36,282 nt of DNA from an uncultured Prevotella sp. (lineage in GTDB: Bacteria > Bacteroidota > Bacteroidia > Bacteroidales > Bacteroidaceae), in NCBI GenBank assembly GCA_900555035.1, contig USJX01000025.1, forward strand, positions 1-36,282, in the 5' to 3' direction. The notes below the pieces were generated by a model that saw nothing but the letters and a program-made list of their open reading frames with translations, was not told where the DNA came from and searched no databases. Below are positions 30,413 to 36,282 of this stretch, piece by piece. The translations under genes were made by a program, and so were the position numbers. Position 1 is the stretch's first letter. Every line of letters starts with the position of its first letter.

Positions 30413-31013
30413 CCGTCTTCAGCTTCTTGGACATGATGGCAGCGATGATAGGACTCAGTACGGCACCTGTCACCAGGTCGGTGATCATGAACATAGATGC
30501 CCAGGCGATAGGCTTCATCATCGAGATGGCATCGAGAAGCATCTTTGATTCCTCTGCCGTCAGCTTATAGACCTGCGCCAATGCCTGATAGTTTTCCTGA
30601 AGCTGACTCATGAACAAGCCGGTGTCCATGAAGCGGAACCATAGGTATTGTGTGATGGTGAGCAAGAGGGTGGCATAGAAGAAAGTCTGGATGCAATAGT
30701 ACAATCCGTGGCGGAAGGAGATGTGCCCGTCTCTCACCTGGTCGCGGAAAATTCTCAATCGCTTGGCCACGATGAAAGGGGTGGCTACGATGAGCAGGTT
30801 GGAAAGCAAGCCCAGAATGTGGAATTTCGGCTCTACTGCCAGCATGGTGCAAACGAAACTGATGACCCATACGGTGCCAAGGATGGTACCATCTTGACGG
30901 GCAAAAGCTTTGGTCTGCTTGATCTTGCCAGTGTCGATGACATAGATCTTCACCTTCTGCTCCTGTTCGTTCATCTTCTTTTCTTCTTGATTCTCTTTAT
31001 TATCTGTATTCAT
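30399..31013 (-). CDS. DUF4199 membrane protein
   Basis: A 204-residue integral membrane protein with four hydrophobic segments (TILGTVWVISFVCTMLAV, ILGLLSNLLIVATPFIVA, HGLYYCIQTFFYATLLLTITQYLWF and a last one around ITDLVTGAVLSPIIAAIM), fitting DUF4199, a Bacteroidota family of unknown function. The N terminus is polar and charged. The open frame extends 51 nt upstream, but a -7 box lies just inside it, so ATG 31013 is chosen. It precedes a GT2 glycosyltransferase gene on the same strand; this pairing is, as far as I know, common in Bacteroidales. Confidence 0.8.
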   Translation of the reverse strand: MNTDNKENQEEKKMNEQEQKVKIYVIDTGKIKQTKAFARQDGTILGTVWVISFVCTMLAVEPKFHILGLLSNLLIVATPFIVAKRLRIFRDQVRDGHISFRHGLYYCIQTFFYATLLLTITQYLWFRFMDTGLFMSQLQENYQALAQVYKLTAEESKMLLDAISMMKPIAWASMFMITDLVTGAVLSPIIAAIMSKKLKTVKQQ

Positions 31014-31053
31014 ATTTTTATTTGTATTTTCTGCTAATCTAATATTCAATTTG

Positions 31054-31061
31054 CAAAAATA
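31054..31061 (-). promoter_or_regulatory. -7 element of the DUF4199 gene
   Basis: TATTTTTG on the minus strand, 41 nt upstream of ATG 31013. The rest of 31062-31257 shows only a small hairpin CTCCC-AGA-GGGAG (31167-31179) and no ORF. Confidence 0.45.
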
Positions 31062-31257
31062 CAACTTTTTTATTATATAAGGTGTAAAGGGGGAGAATAT
31101 TTATATATAATTAAAGATAGAACGCCTTGTAAGACTGAAATGTTTGGTTAAATTGGTTAAATATCTCCCAGAGGGAGCTTCTGCATCATGATGAGGTTTC
31201 TGTGTCTTGATGGACCTTCTGAAGTTTGGTGGGCAGAAAGTAGAAGTATGAAAAACA

Positions 31258-31290
31258 AAAAAGGAACCTTCTGAAAGAAGATTCCTTTTT
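31258..31290 (-). terminator. Terminator of the SRP RNA / tRNA-Thr transcript
   Basis: AAAAAGGAA-c-CTTCT, loop GAA, AGAAG-a-TTCCTTTTT; on the minus strand it starts directly behind the tRNA and ends in TTCCTTTTTTG. Confidence 0.85.
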
Positions 31291-31291
31291 G

Positions 31292-31365
31292 AGCCTCTTG
31301 TCGGATTCGAACCAACGACCCCGAGATTACAAATCACGTGCTCTGGCCAACTGAGCTAAAGAGGC
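31292..31365 (-). tRNA. tRNA-Thr(UGU)
   Basis: Cloverleaf on the minus strand: acceptor GCCTCTT/AAGAGGC, D-arm GCTC-AGTTGGCCA-GAGC, anticodon loop TTTGTAA (anticodon TGT), variable loop GGGTC, T-arm GTTGG-TTCGAAT-CCGAC. CCA is not encoded. The anticodon stem CGTGA/TCTCG contains one U-U mismatch. It starts 4 nt behind the SRP RNA. Confidence 0.95.
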
Positions 31366-31369
31366 GGGT

Positions 31370-31465
31370 GGACAAGCGATTCATATCGCACCGCTACAAC
31401 CAAGTACCCTTGCTATGTTCCCATCCTGGGGGATTCCGAGGGAGCTGGTCGTATGAGACTTGTCC
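31370..31465 (-). ncRNA. ffs: Signal recognition particle RNA, 4.5S type
   Basis: On the minus strand the terminal stem GGACAAG (31465-31459) pairs with CTTGTCC (31376-31370). The apex has the universal SRP domain IV layout CAGG-ATG-GGAA-CAT-AGCA: a GGAA tetraloop on a 3-bp stem and the symmetric loop that binds the M domain of Ffh. This is the same pattern as CAGG-UCC-GGAA-GGA-AGCA of E. coli 4.5S RNA. The length of about 96-100 nt fits a small bacterial SRP RNA. The exact ends are inferred. It is followed 4 nt later by tRNA-Thr, so RNase P cleavage of the tRNA would define the 3' end of this RNA. Confidence 0.88.
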
Positions 31466-31506
31466 GTCTCATATACTTGAAAGCGGTTATTGCTTTTAAG
31501 CGAGTG

Positions 31507-31537
31507 CAAAAGTACTGCTTTTTTCTGAACCCACCAA
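31507..31537 (-). promoter_or_regulatory. Promoter of the SRP RNA / tRNA-Thr transcript
   Basis: On the minus strand: TTG (31537-31535), 20 nt, TACTTTTG (31514-31507). The predicted start near 31501 gives about 35 nt of leader before the SRP RNA. Confidence 0.7.
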
Positions 31538-31577
31538 TTTTTTTCCTAAAAAGTTTTAGCTGTTAACGTTTATTTAG

Positions 31578-31606
31578 AAAAAGGAGGCACTTTTTGCCTC
31601 CTTTTT
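31578..31606 (-). terminator. Terminator of mutS2
   Basis: AAAAAGGAGGCA, loop CTTTT, TGCCTCCTTTTT: a perfect 12-bp stem with T-run on the minus strand, 71 nt downstream of the mutS2 stop. The stretch between (31607-31676) holds short repeats of CTTCAC type. Confidence 0.88.
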
Positions 31607-31676
31607 CCTATTTTACCTTATTATATAAAGAGAAAGAAGCAAATGAATTCTTTACTCTTCACTTTTCGTTCTTCAC

Positions 31677-34259
31677 TTAAAAGTCCACAACCGTGATTCC
31701 GGCACCACCAAACTGCACATGCTCATCGGCATAATGCGTAACATTTGGAATGCTGCTCAGATACTGGCGGATGAGCTGGCGAAGAATACCATTGCCCTTT
31801 CCATGAAGAATGCGGACTCGTGGCATACCCACCAGGATGGCATCATCAATGAAATACTGCACGGCATTCAGAGCCTCATCACCACGCATGCCTCTTACGT
31901 CCAAATCCTGATGGAAGTTGGTCTTGTGGGCATCGATGGTCTTGCGGGTCTCCTTGCTGATGCCGTAAGAAGCCAGGTTCTCCTTGCGCTCCTCGGTCTT
32001 ATCCACATTCTCCACGGTAGCCGTGGCGTGCTCCAGTCGGTTGAGGCGCATCTTGGTTCTCATGCCTCCGAAAACGGCGGTGGCAGTATCGCCATTGATG
32101 CTCTCCACCTTTCCTATGGTGGTCAAGCCCTTGATGCGGACGGTATCGCCCACCTGAATCTTGCGCTTGCTGTCGGCCTGTACCTTGTTCTGGGCATTGC
32201 GCAGGGCAGCCGCTGCCTTCTCCTGGTTCTCCTTCTTCTCAGCCTGTCGCTTGGCATGGCGCTCCTTGCGCTGCTGAATCTGGGCTATCTTCTTGGCTAT
32301 CTTATCATCCGATTCCTTGGTGTCAATCTCCTGAACCTCCTGCTTGAAGGCATCAAGTTCCTGACGGATGCGGCGGGTCTCCTCCTTCTCCGCCTGACTC
32401 TCTCGAATCTCTCGGATGGCATTCTCAATCTTCTTGTTGCTCTCCTTCAGCAGTTCGGCTGCTTCCTCCTTCGCCTTCTTGAGGATCGCCTTTCTGCTTC
32501 GCTCGATATCCTCGATATCGCTCTCATACTTGGAGATGGTTTTTTCCATATCCTTCTCGCGCTGATGGATATTCTGGCGCTTGTTCTCCCAGTATCGCTT
32601 GTCGCGGACGATGTCTTGCAGATACTTGTCGCTCTGGATGTATTCTGAACCCACGATATCCGAAGCCTCCTTGATTACCTCTTCCGGTAAACCTATCTTT
32701 CTTGCAATTTCGATGGCGAAAGAGGAACCAGGGCGACCGATGGCAAGCTGGAATAGGGCCTTCATCTCATGGCGGTCGTAAAGCATCGCACCATTTACCA
32801 CTCCCTCGTGACTATCTGCAAAATGCTTCAGGTTCTGATAGTGGGTGGTGATGACACCGTAAGCCTGCTGCTTGCAGAACTTGTCGAGCACAGCTTCGGC
32901 AATGGCTCCACCAATGCCTGGTTCGGTACCGGTACCAAACTCATCTATCAGTATGATGGTGTCGCCATTGGCTGCCTTCATCATGTTCTTCATGTTCAGA
33001 AGATGGGAAGAGTAGGTACTCAAATCGTTCTCCAGACTCTGTTCGTCGCCAATATCAATCATGATGTTCTGGAAGACACCCGTTTTTGAACGCTCGCTCA
33101 CCGGGATGCTCAGTCCGCATTGCAGCATATACTGAAGCAAACCTACCGTCTTCAAACACACCGACTTACCGCCGGCATTAGGACCCGAGATGATGAGGAT
33201 GCGCTTATCTTGCGTCAGGGTGATGTCGAGCGGCACCACCTTCTCGTTTTTCTTCTGCAGGGACAACTGGAGCAGTGGGTGGATGGCACGAATCCAATCT
33301 ACATGTGGATGATCGGCCACTTCCGGCTCTATCGCCTTGAATACATCGGCGATTTTCTGCTTCGCCTGAATCAGGTCGATGATAGCGAGGAAACGGTAGC
33401 TCTCCAGGATTTCCTTGGAGAATGGGCGCACCTTGTTGGTGAAATCGGTGAGGATGCGGATAATCTCCTTTCTTTCCTCACCTTCCAGCTCGCGCACACG
33501 GTTGTTGGCTTCTACCACTTCGGTTGGTTCGATGAACACGGTCTTACCGGTGGCACTCTCGTCGTGCACGATACCCTTGATTCTTCGTTTCAGGGTAGGG
33601 ATTACCGGGATAACCAGTCGGCCGTCGCGCAGGGTAGGGGTTACATCTTTCTCTACCACACCCTCGCTTTGGGCGGCTCTCAATATACTATATAAGGTGT
33701 GAGAGATGCTGCCCTCGGTCTTCGTCAGTTCTCTGCGAATCTGGAGAAGTTCGGGGGTGGCATTGTCTCGTATCTTACCGAATTTGTCGAGAATCTGGTC
33801 GATACGCTGAATCAGTTGCGGGAAGGTCATCACGTCTTTCGAAAGACGGTGGAGGGCTGGATACGGATACTTCTTTTCTCTGCGCCAGCCATCTTCCTGT
33901 TCGGCGTGTGCATCATCTTCATCGCTGTGGTTCAGAATCTTCACCATGCCGGCGATGGTAGCGAGCGATCGTCTGAGGTCAAACAGCTCGTCCTCTTCCA
34001 GGTGGGTATTTTCCACACGGATACGGAGGATGCTCTCTCTTACATCATAGAAATATTGCAGGGGGAAGTCTTCCACTTCCTCCATCAGTCGTCGGAACTC
34101 ACGCACCTGCATGAGCCACTCGTTCACCTGTTCTGCATCGCTGCTGAAGGCCATCTTATCCACCTGTTCCTTGCCCAGTGGCGAGAGGCATCTTTCGCGC
34201 AGCATCTTTCGGATTTCGTTGAATCCTATCTTGTTTTCAAAATTATCTGGATAAATCAT
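31677..34259 (-). CDS. mutS2: Endonuclease MutS2
   Basis: An 860-residue MutS paralogue lacking the mismatch-recognition domain. MutS2 proteins act on recombination intermediates and, in some bacteria, on collided ribosomes. The ATPase domain has Walker A ISGPNAGGKSVCLKT (about residues 357-371), the TYSSHLLNMKNMM segment, Walker B TIILIDEFGTGTEPGIGGAIAEA and the ITTHYQNLK switch. A long coiled coil rich in K, E, Q and R follows (about 520-690), then a KOW-like/linker region (VGDTVRIKGLTTIGKVESI) and a C-terminal Smr domain (LDVRGMRGDEALNAV ... RVRILHGKGNGILRQLIRQYL) with nuclease or RNA-binding function. The open frame goes 36 nt further, but ATG 34259 fits the family's opening (MIYPDNFENKIGF). 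A perfect promoter sits only 6 nt before this ATG. Confidence 0.95.
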   Translation of the reverse strand: MIYPDNFENKIGFNEIRKMLRERCLSPLGKEQVDKMAFSSDAEQVNEWLMQVREFRRLMEEVEDFPLQYFYDVRESILRIRVENTHLEEDELFDLRRSLATIAGMVKILNHSDEDDAHAEQEDGWRREKKYPYPALHRLSKDVMTFPQLIQRIDQILDKFGKIRDNATPELLQIRRELTKTEGSISHTLYSILRAAQSEGVVEKDVTPTLRDGRLVIPVIPTLKRRIKGIVHDESATGKTVFIEPTEVVEANNRVRELEGEERKEIIRILTDFTNKVRPFSKEILESYRFLAIIDLIQAKQKIADVFKAIEPEVADHPHVDWIRAIHPLLQLSLQKKNEKVVPLDITLTQDKRILIISGPNAGGKSVCLKTVGLLQYMLQCGLSIPVSERSKTGVFQNIMIDIGDEQSLENDLSTYSSHLLNMKNMMKAANGDTIILIDEFGTGTEPGIGGAIAEAVLDKFCKQQAYGVITTHYQNLKHFADSHEGVVNGAMLYDRHEMKALFQLAIGRPGSSFAIEIARKIGLPEEVIKEASDIVGSEYIQSDKYLQDIVRDKRYWENKRQNIHQREKDMEKTISKYESDIEDIERSRKAILKKAKEEAAELLKESNKKIENAIREIRESQAEKEETRRIRQELDAFKQEVQEIDTKESDDKIAKKIAQIQQRKERHAKRQAEKKENQEKAAAALRNAQNKVQADSKRKIQVGDTVRIKGLTTIGKVESINGDTATAVFGGMRTKMRLNRLEHATATVENVDKTEERKENLASYGISKETRKTIDAHKTNFHQDLDVRGMRGDEALNAVQYFIDDAILVGMPRVRILHGKGNGILRQLIRQYLSSIPNVTHYADEHVQFGGAGITVVDF

Positions 34260-34264
34260 GGGTG

Positions 34265-34296
34265 CAAAATTACAACTATTTTGGCTAACTACCAAA
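34265..34296 (-). promoter_or_regulatory. Promoter of mutS2, within the end of the ThiE-like gene
   Basis: On the minus strand: TTTG (34296-34293), 20 nt, TAATTTTG (34272-34265), then CACCC and the mutS2 ATG. Transcription would start at or within a base or two of the ATG, giving a leaderless mRNA. Confidence 0.65.
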
Positions 34297-34927
34297 CATT
34301 TGAGCCATTATGTGTATTTTTTTGCGTGGCATGCGACAGGCATTTTCTTACGTCGGAAAGATATTCCGACCAGTCGGCATCCTGTCGGCGGTTCCAGATA
34401 TCCCCCAGGAAGGCAGCACCGCCGAAGTTCCAGGCTCGCAGTTGCGGGATGAATTGCGGAATGATGCCGCCCAGGGCTATCACCTTTTCGTTGATGATGC
34501 CGTTGTTGCCGGCATCTTCCAGATCCTTGTTGGCAAAGTTATGCTTGTAGCCCTTCTTGGATATGCTATCGAAGATAGGACTGAGGAAGACGTAGCTGAA
34601 AACTGCTTCTTTCTGCGCTGCTGTTACCTCCCTGAAAGTATGGCAAGAGCGTGACAGGCTTCCCTGGAAGCCATCTGGTACTTGATGGTTTCGGCTGTTC
34701 AGATGGATGCCGTGGAGATGGTATTTCTGGCAGAGTGAAAAGTGGTCGTGAACCACGATTCTCGGATACCATTTCGGGTTGATTTCCTGCAGTAGTCGTT
34801 CGCAGTCATCGATGCATGACTCAGGCTTGCGCAGATGCAGCAAGTCGAGTCCTGCCTCGAAGAGCTGGTTGATGTTGTTTGCCTCATTCTCAATGAAATC
34901 AGGCATGGTAATGACAATCCATTTCAT
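34289..34927 (-). CDS. ThiE/TenI-like protein, thiamine phosphate synthase family
   Basis: A 212-residue TIM-barrel protein of the ThiE/TenI family. ThiE joins HMP pyrophosphate and the thiazole phosphate to give thiamine phosphate; TenI members tautomerise the thiazole. Recognisable: WIVITMPDF, GLDLLHLRKP (R33, K34), LHGIHLNSRN, GSLSRSCHTF, YVFLSPIFDSISKKGY and ALGGI. Several ThiE-specific pieces are altered: the NDR metal site reads VHDH (59-62), and GQxD after GxHL reads NSRN. That favours a TenI-like or diverged ThiE. It lies 24 nt downstream of thiD on the same strand, which supports a role in thiamine synthesis or salvage. Confidence 0.75.
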   Translation of the reverse strand: MKWIVITMPDFIENEANNINQLFEAGLDLLHLRKPESCIDDCERLLQEINPKWYPRIVVHDHFSLCQKYHLHGIHLNSRNHQVPDGFQGSLSRSCHTFREVTAAQKEAVFSYVFLSPIFDSISKKGYKHNFANKDLEDAGNNGIINEKVIALGGIIPQFIPQLRAWNFGGAAFLGDIWNRRQDADWSEYLSDVRKCLSHATQKNTHNGSNVW

Positions 34928-34928
34928 G

Positions 34929-34972
34929 ATTATTTACAGAATAGGGCTTTATTATTTAAAGAACAGGGCTTT
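34929..34972. repeat. 22-nt tandem repeat carrying a stop codon
   Basis: ATTATTTACAGAATAGGGCTTT (34929-34950) and its neighbour 34951-34972 differ at two positions. The second copy holds the stop and last codons of thiD; the first fills the whole gap to the next ATG. Confidence 0.9.
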
Positions 34973-35773
34973 CGGTTCGTAGAAATGGTTCACGGGTCCA
35001 TGTCCTTCTCCGATTTTTACGTCTTTTCCGGCCAGAATGGCACCCGAAAGATAGGTCTTCGCCATGGCGATAGCGGTATTCATATCCATTTCTCGGGTCA
35101 GATAAGAGGTGATGGCGGAGGATAGGGTGCAGCCGGTGCCGTGGGTATTACGGGTCTCAATGTTCATGCCGCGATAGCTGGTGATGAGCTTTCCGTCTTC
35201 GAAGAGATAATCTATCTTCTCGTTGCCCTCGAAGTGTCCGCCCTTGATGAGTACGTATCTGCATCCCAGCTTACTGATGGCTGAGGCTGCGCTCTTGATA
35301 TCTTCCACATTCTGAATCTTGATGCCGGCAAGAATCTCTGCTTCCGGGATGTTAGGGGTGAGCAGGGTGGCTAGTGGCAGCAGGTCGTGGATGAAGACCT
35401 CGAGCGCATCTTCCTGCATCAGTCGGCAGCCGCTGGTAGATACCATCACGGGGTCGATAACGAGATGCTGGAACTGGCCCTCGTATTTCTTGAGGGTTTT
35501 GGTGATGGCACGAATGGTATCGCAATCGTTCACCATACCTATCTTGATGGCATCGGGATGAATATCATCCATCACTGCCTCAATCTGTCCCTTTACTATT
35601 TCCGGCTCTACATTCTGTATGCCATATACTCCCTTGGTGTTCTGCACGGTGATGGCTGTGATGGCCGAACTGGCATAAACGCCCAATGCCGACATCGTCT
35701 TGATGTCTGCCTGAATGCCAGCTCCTCCGCAACTGTCGGATCCGGCAATGGTCAATGCTGTGTAGTATTTCAT
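34952..35773 (-). CDS. thiD: Hydroxymethylpyrimidine/phosphomethylpyrimidine kinase
   Basis: ThiD phosphorylates HMP and HMP phosphate to HMP pyrophosphate for thiamine synthesis. The 273-residue protein has the full family pattern: ALTIAGSDSCGGAGIQADIKTMSALGVYASSAITAITVQNT (5-45), GMVNDCDTIRAI, VIDPVMVSTSGCRLM, LATLLTPNIPEAEIL, VLIKGGHF and the ATP/Mg site NTHGTGCTLSSAITSYLTRE near the C terminus. The open frame extends 162 nt upstream through low-quality sequence that includes the promoter, so ATG 35773 is chosen. No TPP riboswitch is visible in the short leader. Confidence 0.95.
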   Translation of the reverse strand: MKYYTALTIAGSDSCGGAGIQADIKTMSALGVYASSAITAITVQNTKGVYGIQNVEPEIVKGQIEAVMDDIHPDAIKIGMVNDCDTIRAITKTLKKYEGQFQHLVIDPVMVSTSGCRLMQEDALEVFIHDLLPLATLLTPNIPEAEILAGIKIQNVEDIKSAASAISKLGCRYVLIKGGHFEGNEKIDYLFEDGKLITSYRGMNIETRNTHGTGCTLSSAITSYLTREMDMNTAIAMAKTYLSGAILAGKDVKIGEGHGPVNHFYEPKALFFK

Positions 35774-35813
35774 ATCTTTCTTTTTATCGTTGATATTTCT
35801 TAAAATCTGTGGG

Positions 35814-35845
35814 CAAAGATACGTTGTTTTTTTGAAAACTCCAAA
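35814..35845 (-). promoter_or_regulatory. Promoter of the thiD-ThiE-like unit
   Basis: On the minus strand: TTTG (35845-35842), 20 nt, TATCTTTG (35821-35814). The leader to the thiD ATG is about 35 nt. Confidence 0.75.
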
Positions 35846-35987
35846 TAATTGGGTGTAAAGTAGTTGCAATATTGCGAAATACTTGTTTTTTTTCTGTGAT
35901 TTGTTCTTTCTTACGTTCATAGCTCTAGGCAGCAATTACACTCCTACCGATGAACTCTTGGAAAAGGAAGATGAAAACGGCGGGGGG

Positions 35988-36173
35988 ATGAAGATGGAAA
36001 AATTGGAATGTAAGAGTGCGGAAGAGTGCAGAAGCTTGATTCAGAACCGACTTGATGATTGGTGTGCGCATTTGGGATACTCTTCACGAACCTATCTCTA
36101 CCGTATCTTTAAGGCAAAGGAAGGTTGCGCTCCTACTGAATGGAGAGTTGAGCAGGCTGAAAAGTGTAAATAA
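35988..36173 (+). pseudogene. AraC-type HTH remnant
   Basis: The reading frame (61 residues from ATG 35988; open from 35883) contains LDDWCAHLGYSSRTYLYRIFKAKEGCAPTEWRVEQA, matching one helix-turn-helix of an AraC-family DNA-binding domain (the pattern LGYSS-x-YL-x-R-x-FK-x-x-x-G-x-x-PTEWR). The other HTH and any effector domain are missing, and the preceding residues (MEKLECKSAEECRSLIQN) are not a known domain. It therefore looks like the leftover of a regulator gene, although a real one-HTH protein cannot be excluded. No promoter box is seen. The part before 35988 is rich in phenylalanine and is unlikely to be coding. Confidence 0.55.
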
Positions 36174-36195
36174 CGAAGAAGGATGTGTAAATGAA

Positions 36196-36229
36196 AAAAG
36201 CCTTCTGAAATTTCTTTCAGAAGGCTTTT
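36196..36229 (-). terminator. Terminator behind tRNA-Ser, probably bidirectional
   Basis: AAAAGCCTTCTGAAA, loop TTTC, TTTCAGAAGGCTTTT: a perfect 15-bp stem with A- and T-runs on both sides. It begins 1 nt after the tRNA on the minus strand and also closes the AraC remnant on the plus strand. Confidence 0.92.
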
Positions 36230-36230
36230 G

Positions 36231-36282
36231 CGGAGAGAGAGGGATTCGAACCCCCGGTACCTCTCGGTACGACGGTTTTCAA
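36231..36282 (-). tRNA. tRNA-Ser (probably UGA), 3' part
   Basis: The minus strand shows the end of the anticodon loop (TTGAAA, consistent with anticodon TGA), a long variable arm GTACC-GAGA-GGTAC typical of class II tRNAs, T-arm GGGGG-TTCGAAT-CCCTC and acceptor strand TCTCTCC with discriminator G. CCA is not encoded. The 5' half lies outside the window. Confidence 0.88.

Noticed and set aside
31101..31337. Short minus-strand protein frame across the tRNA-Thr region
   Set aside because: It overlaps the tRNA and its terminator and shows no protein family.
31719..32648. Leucine-rich plus-strand frame opposite mutS2 that looks like a membrane protein
   Set aside because: It is the antisense of the Lys/Glu-rich coiled coil of MutS2, which always reads as leucine-rich on the other strand.
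35774..35813. TPP riboswitch ahead of thiD
   Set aside because: The leader is only about 35 nt and has no THI-box sequence such as CTGAGA.

Overview
The window looks like chromosomal DNA of a gut Bacteroidota, most likely the Prevotella/Segatella group (P. copri-like). This rests on the repeated Bacteroidota promoter signature (TTTG, 19-20 nt, TAnnTTTG) in front of genes on both strands, weak or absent Shine-Dalgarno sites, protein families largely restricted to Bacteroidales (DUF4230, DUF4738, DUF5686, DUF6048, DUF6452, DUF4199), and tRNAs without encoded CCA. Species-level placement is inference. No phage, transposase, integrase, CRISPR array or plasmid gene is visible; this is core chromosome.

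Layout. (1) 2-2430, minus: serine O-acetyltransferase and a MATE exporter, each with its own promoter. (2) 2556-8556, plus: a five-gene operon holding a GNAT-like protein, a nucleotidyltransferase/ATP-grasp fusion, a CDP-alcohol phosphotransferase, a flippase-like membrane protein and a HAD hydrolase. It reads as a pathway that activates a polar alcohol and attaches it to a lipid, and it is the most interesting system in the window. (3) 8606-14249, plus: a DUF5686 outer-membrane protein, an orphan LuxR-type response regulator, a LacI-family regulator with duplicated promoters, and a GNAT acetyltransferase. (4) 14249-17047, minus: an AGCS amino-acid:cation symporter behind two DUF4230 proteins. 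(5) 17087-18861, minus: a TPR membrane protein, lumazine synthase and a small unknown protein; recF and a DUF721/DciA-like gene run divergently to 20444. (6) 20438-31061, minus: a DUF4738 lipoprotein, a candidate small RNA, then a long co-directional series (DUF4199, GT2 glycosyltransferase, DUF6452, DUF6048, ApbE, Crp-family regulator, M3 peptidase, dCMP deaminase, S41 protease, 5-formyl-THF cyclo-ligase). (7) 31258-31537, minus: an SRP RNA (4.5S) joined to tRNA-Thr(UGU) in one short transcript. (8) 31578-35845, minus: mutS2, a ThiE-like gene and thiD. (9) An AraC-type HTH remnant and the 3' part of tRNA-Ser close the window.

A second theme is structural. At many gene junctions the 3' tail of the upstream ORF, with its stop codon, is repeated once to several times as a short imperfect tandem repeat (17-33 nt) that fills the space before the next gene. 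In one case (the dCMP deaminase) the repeat is inside the ORF and in frame; in another it copies the start codon region of the downstream gene. These are listed as repeat features and discussed in the findings.
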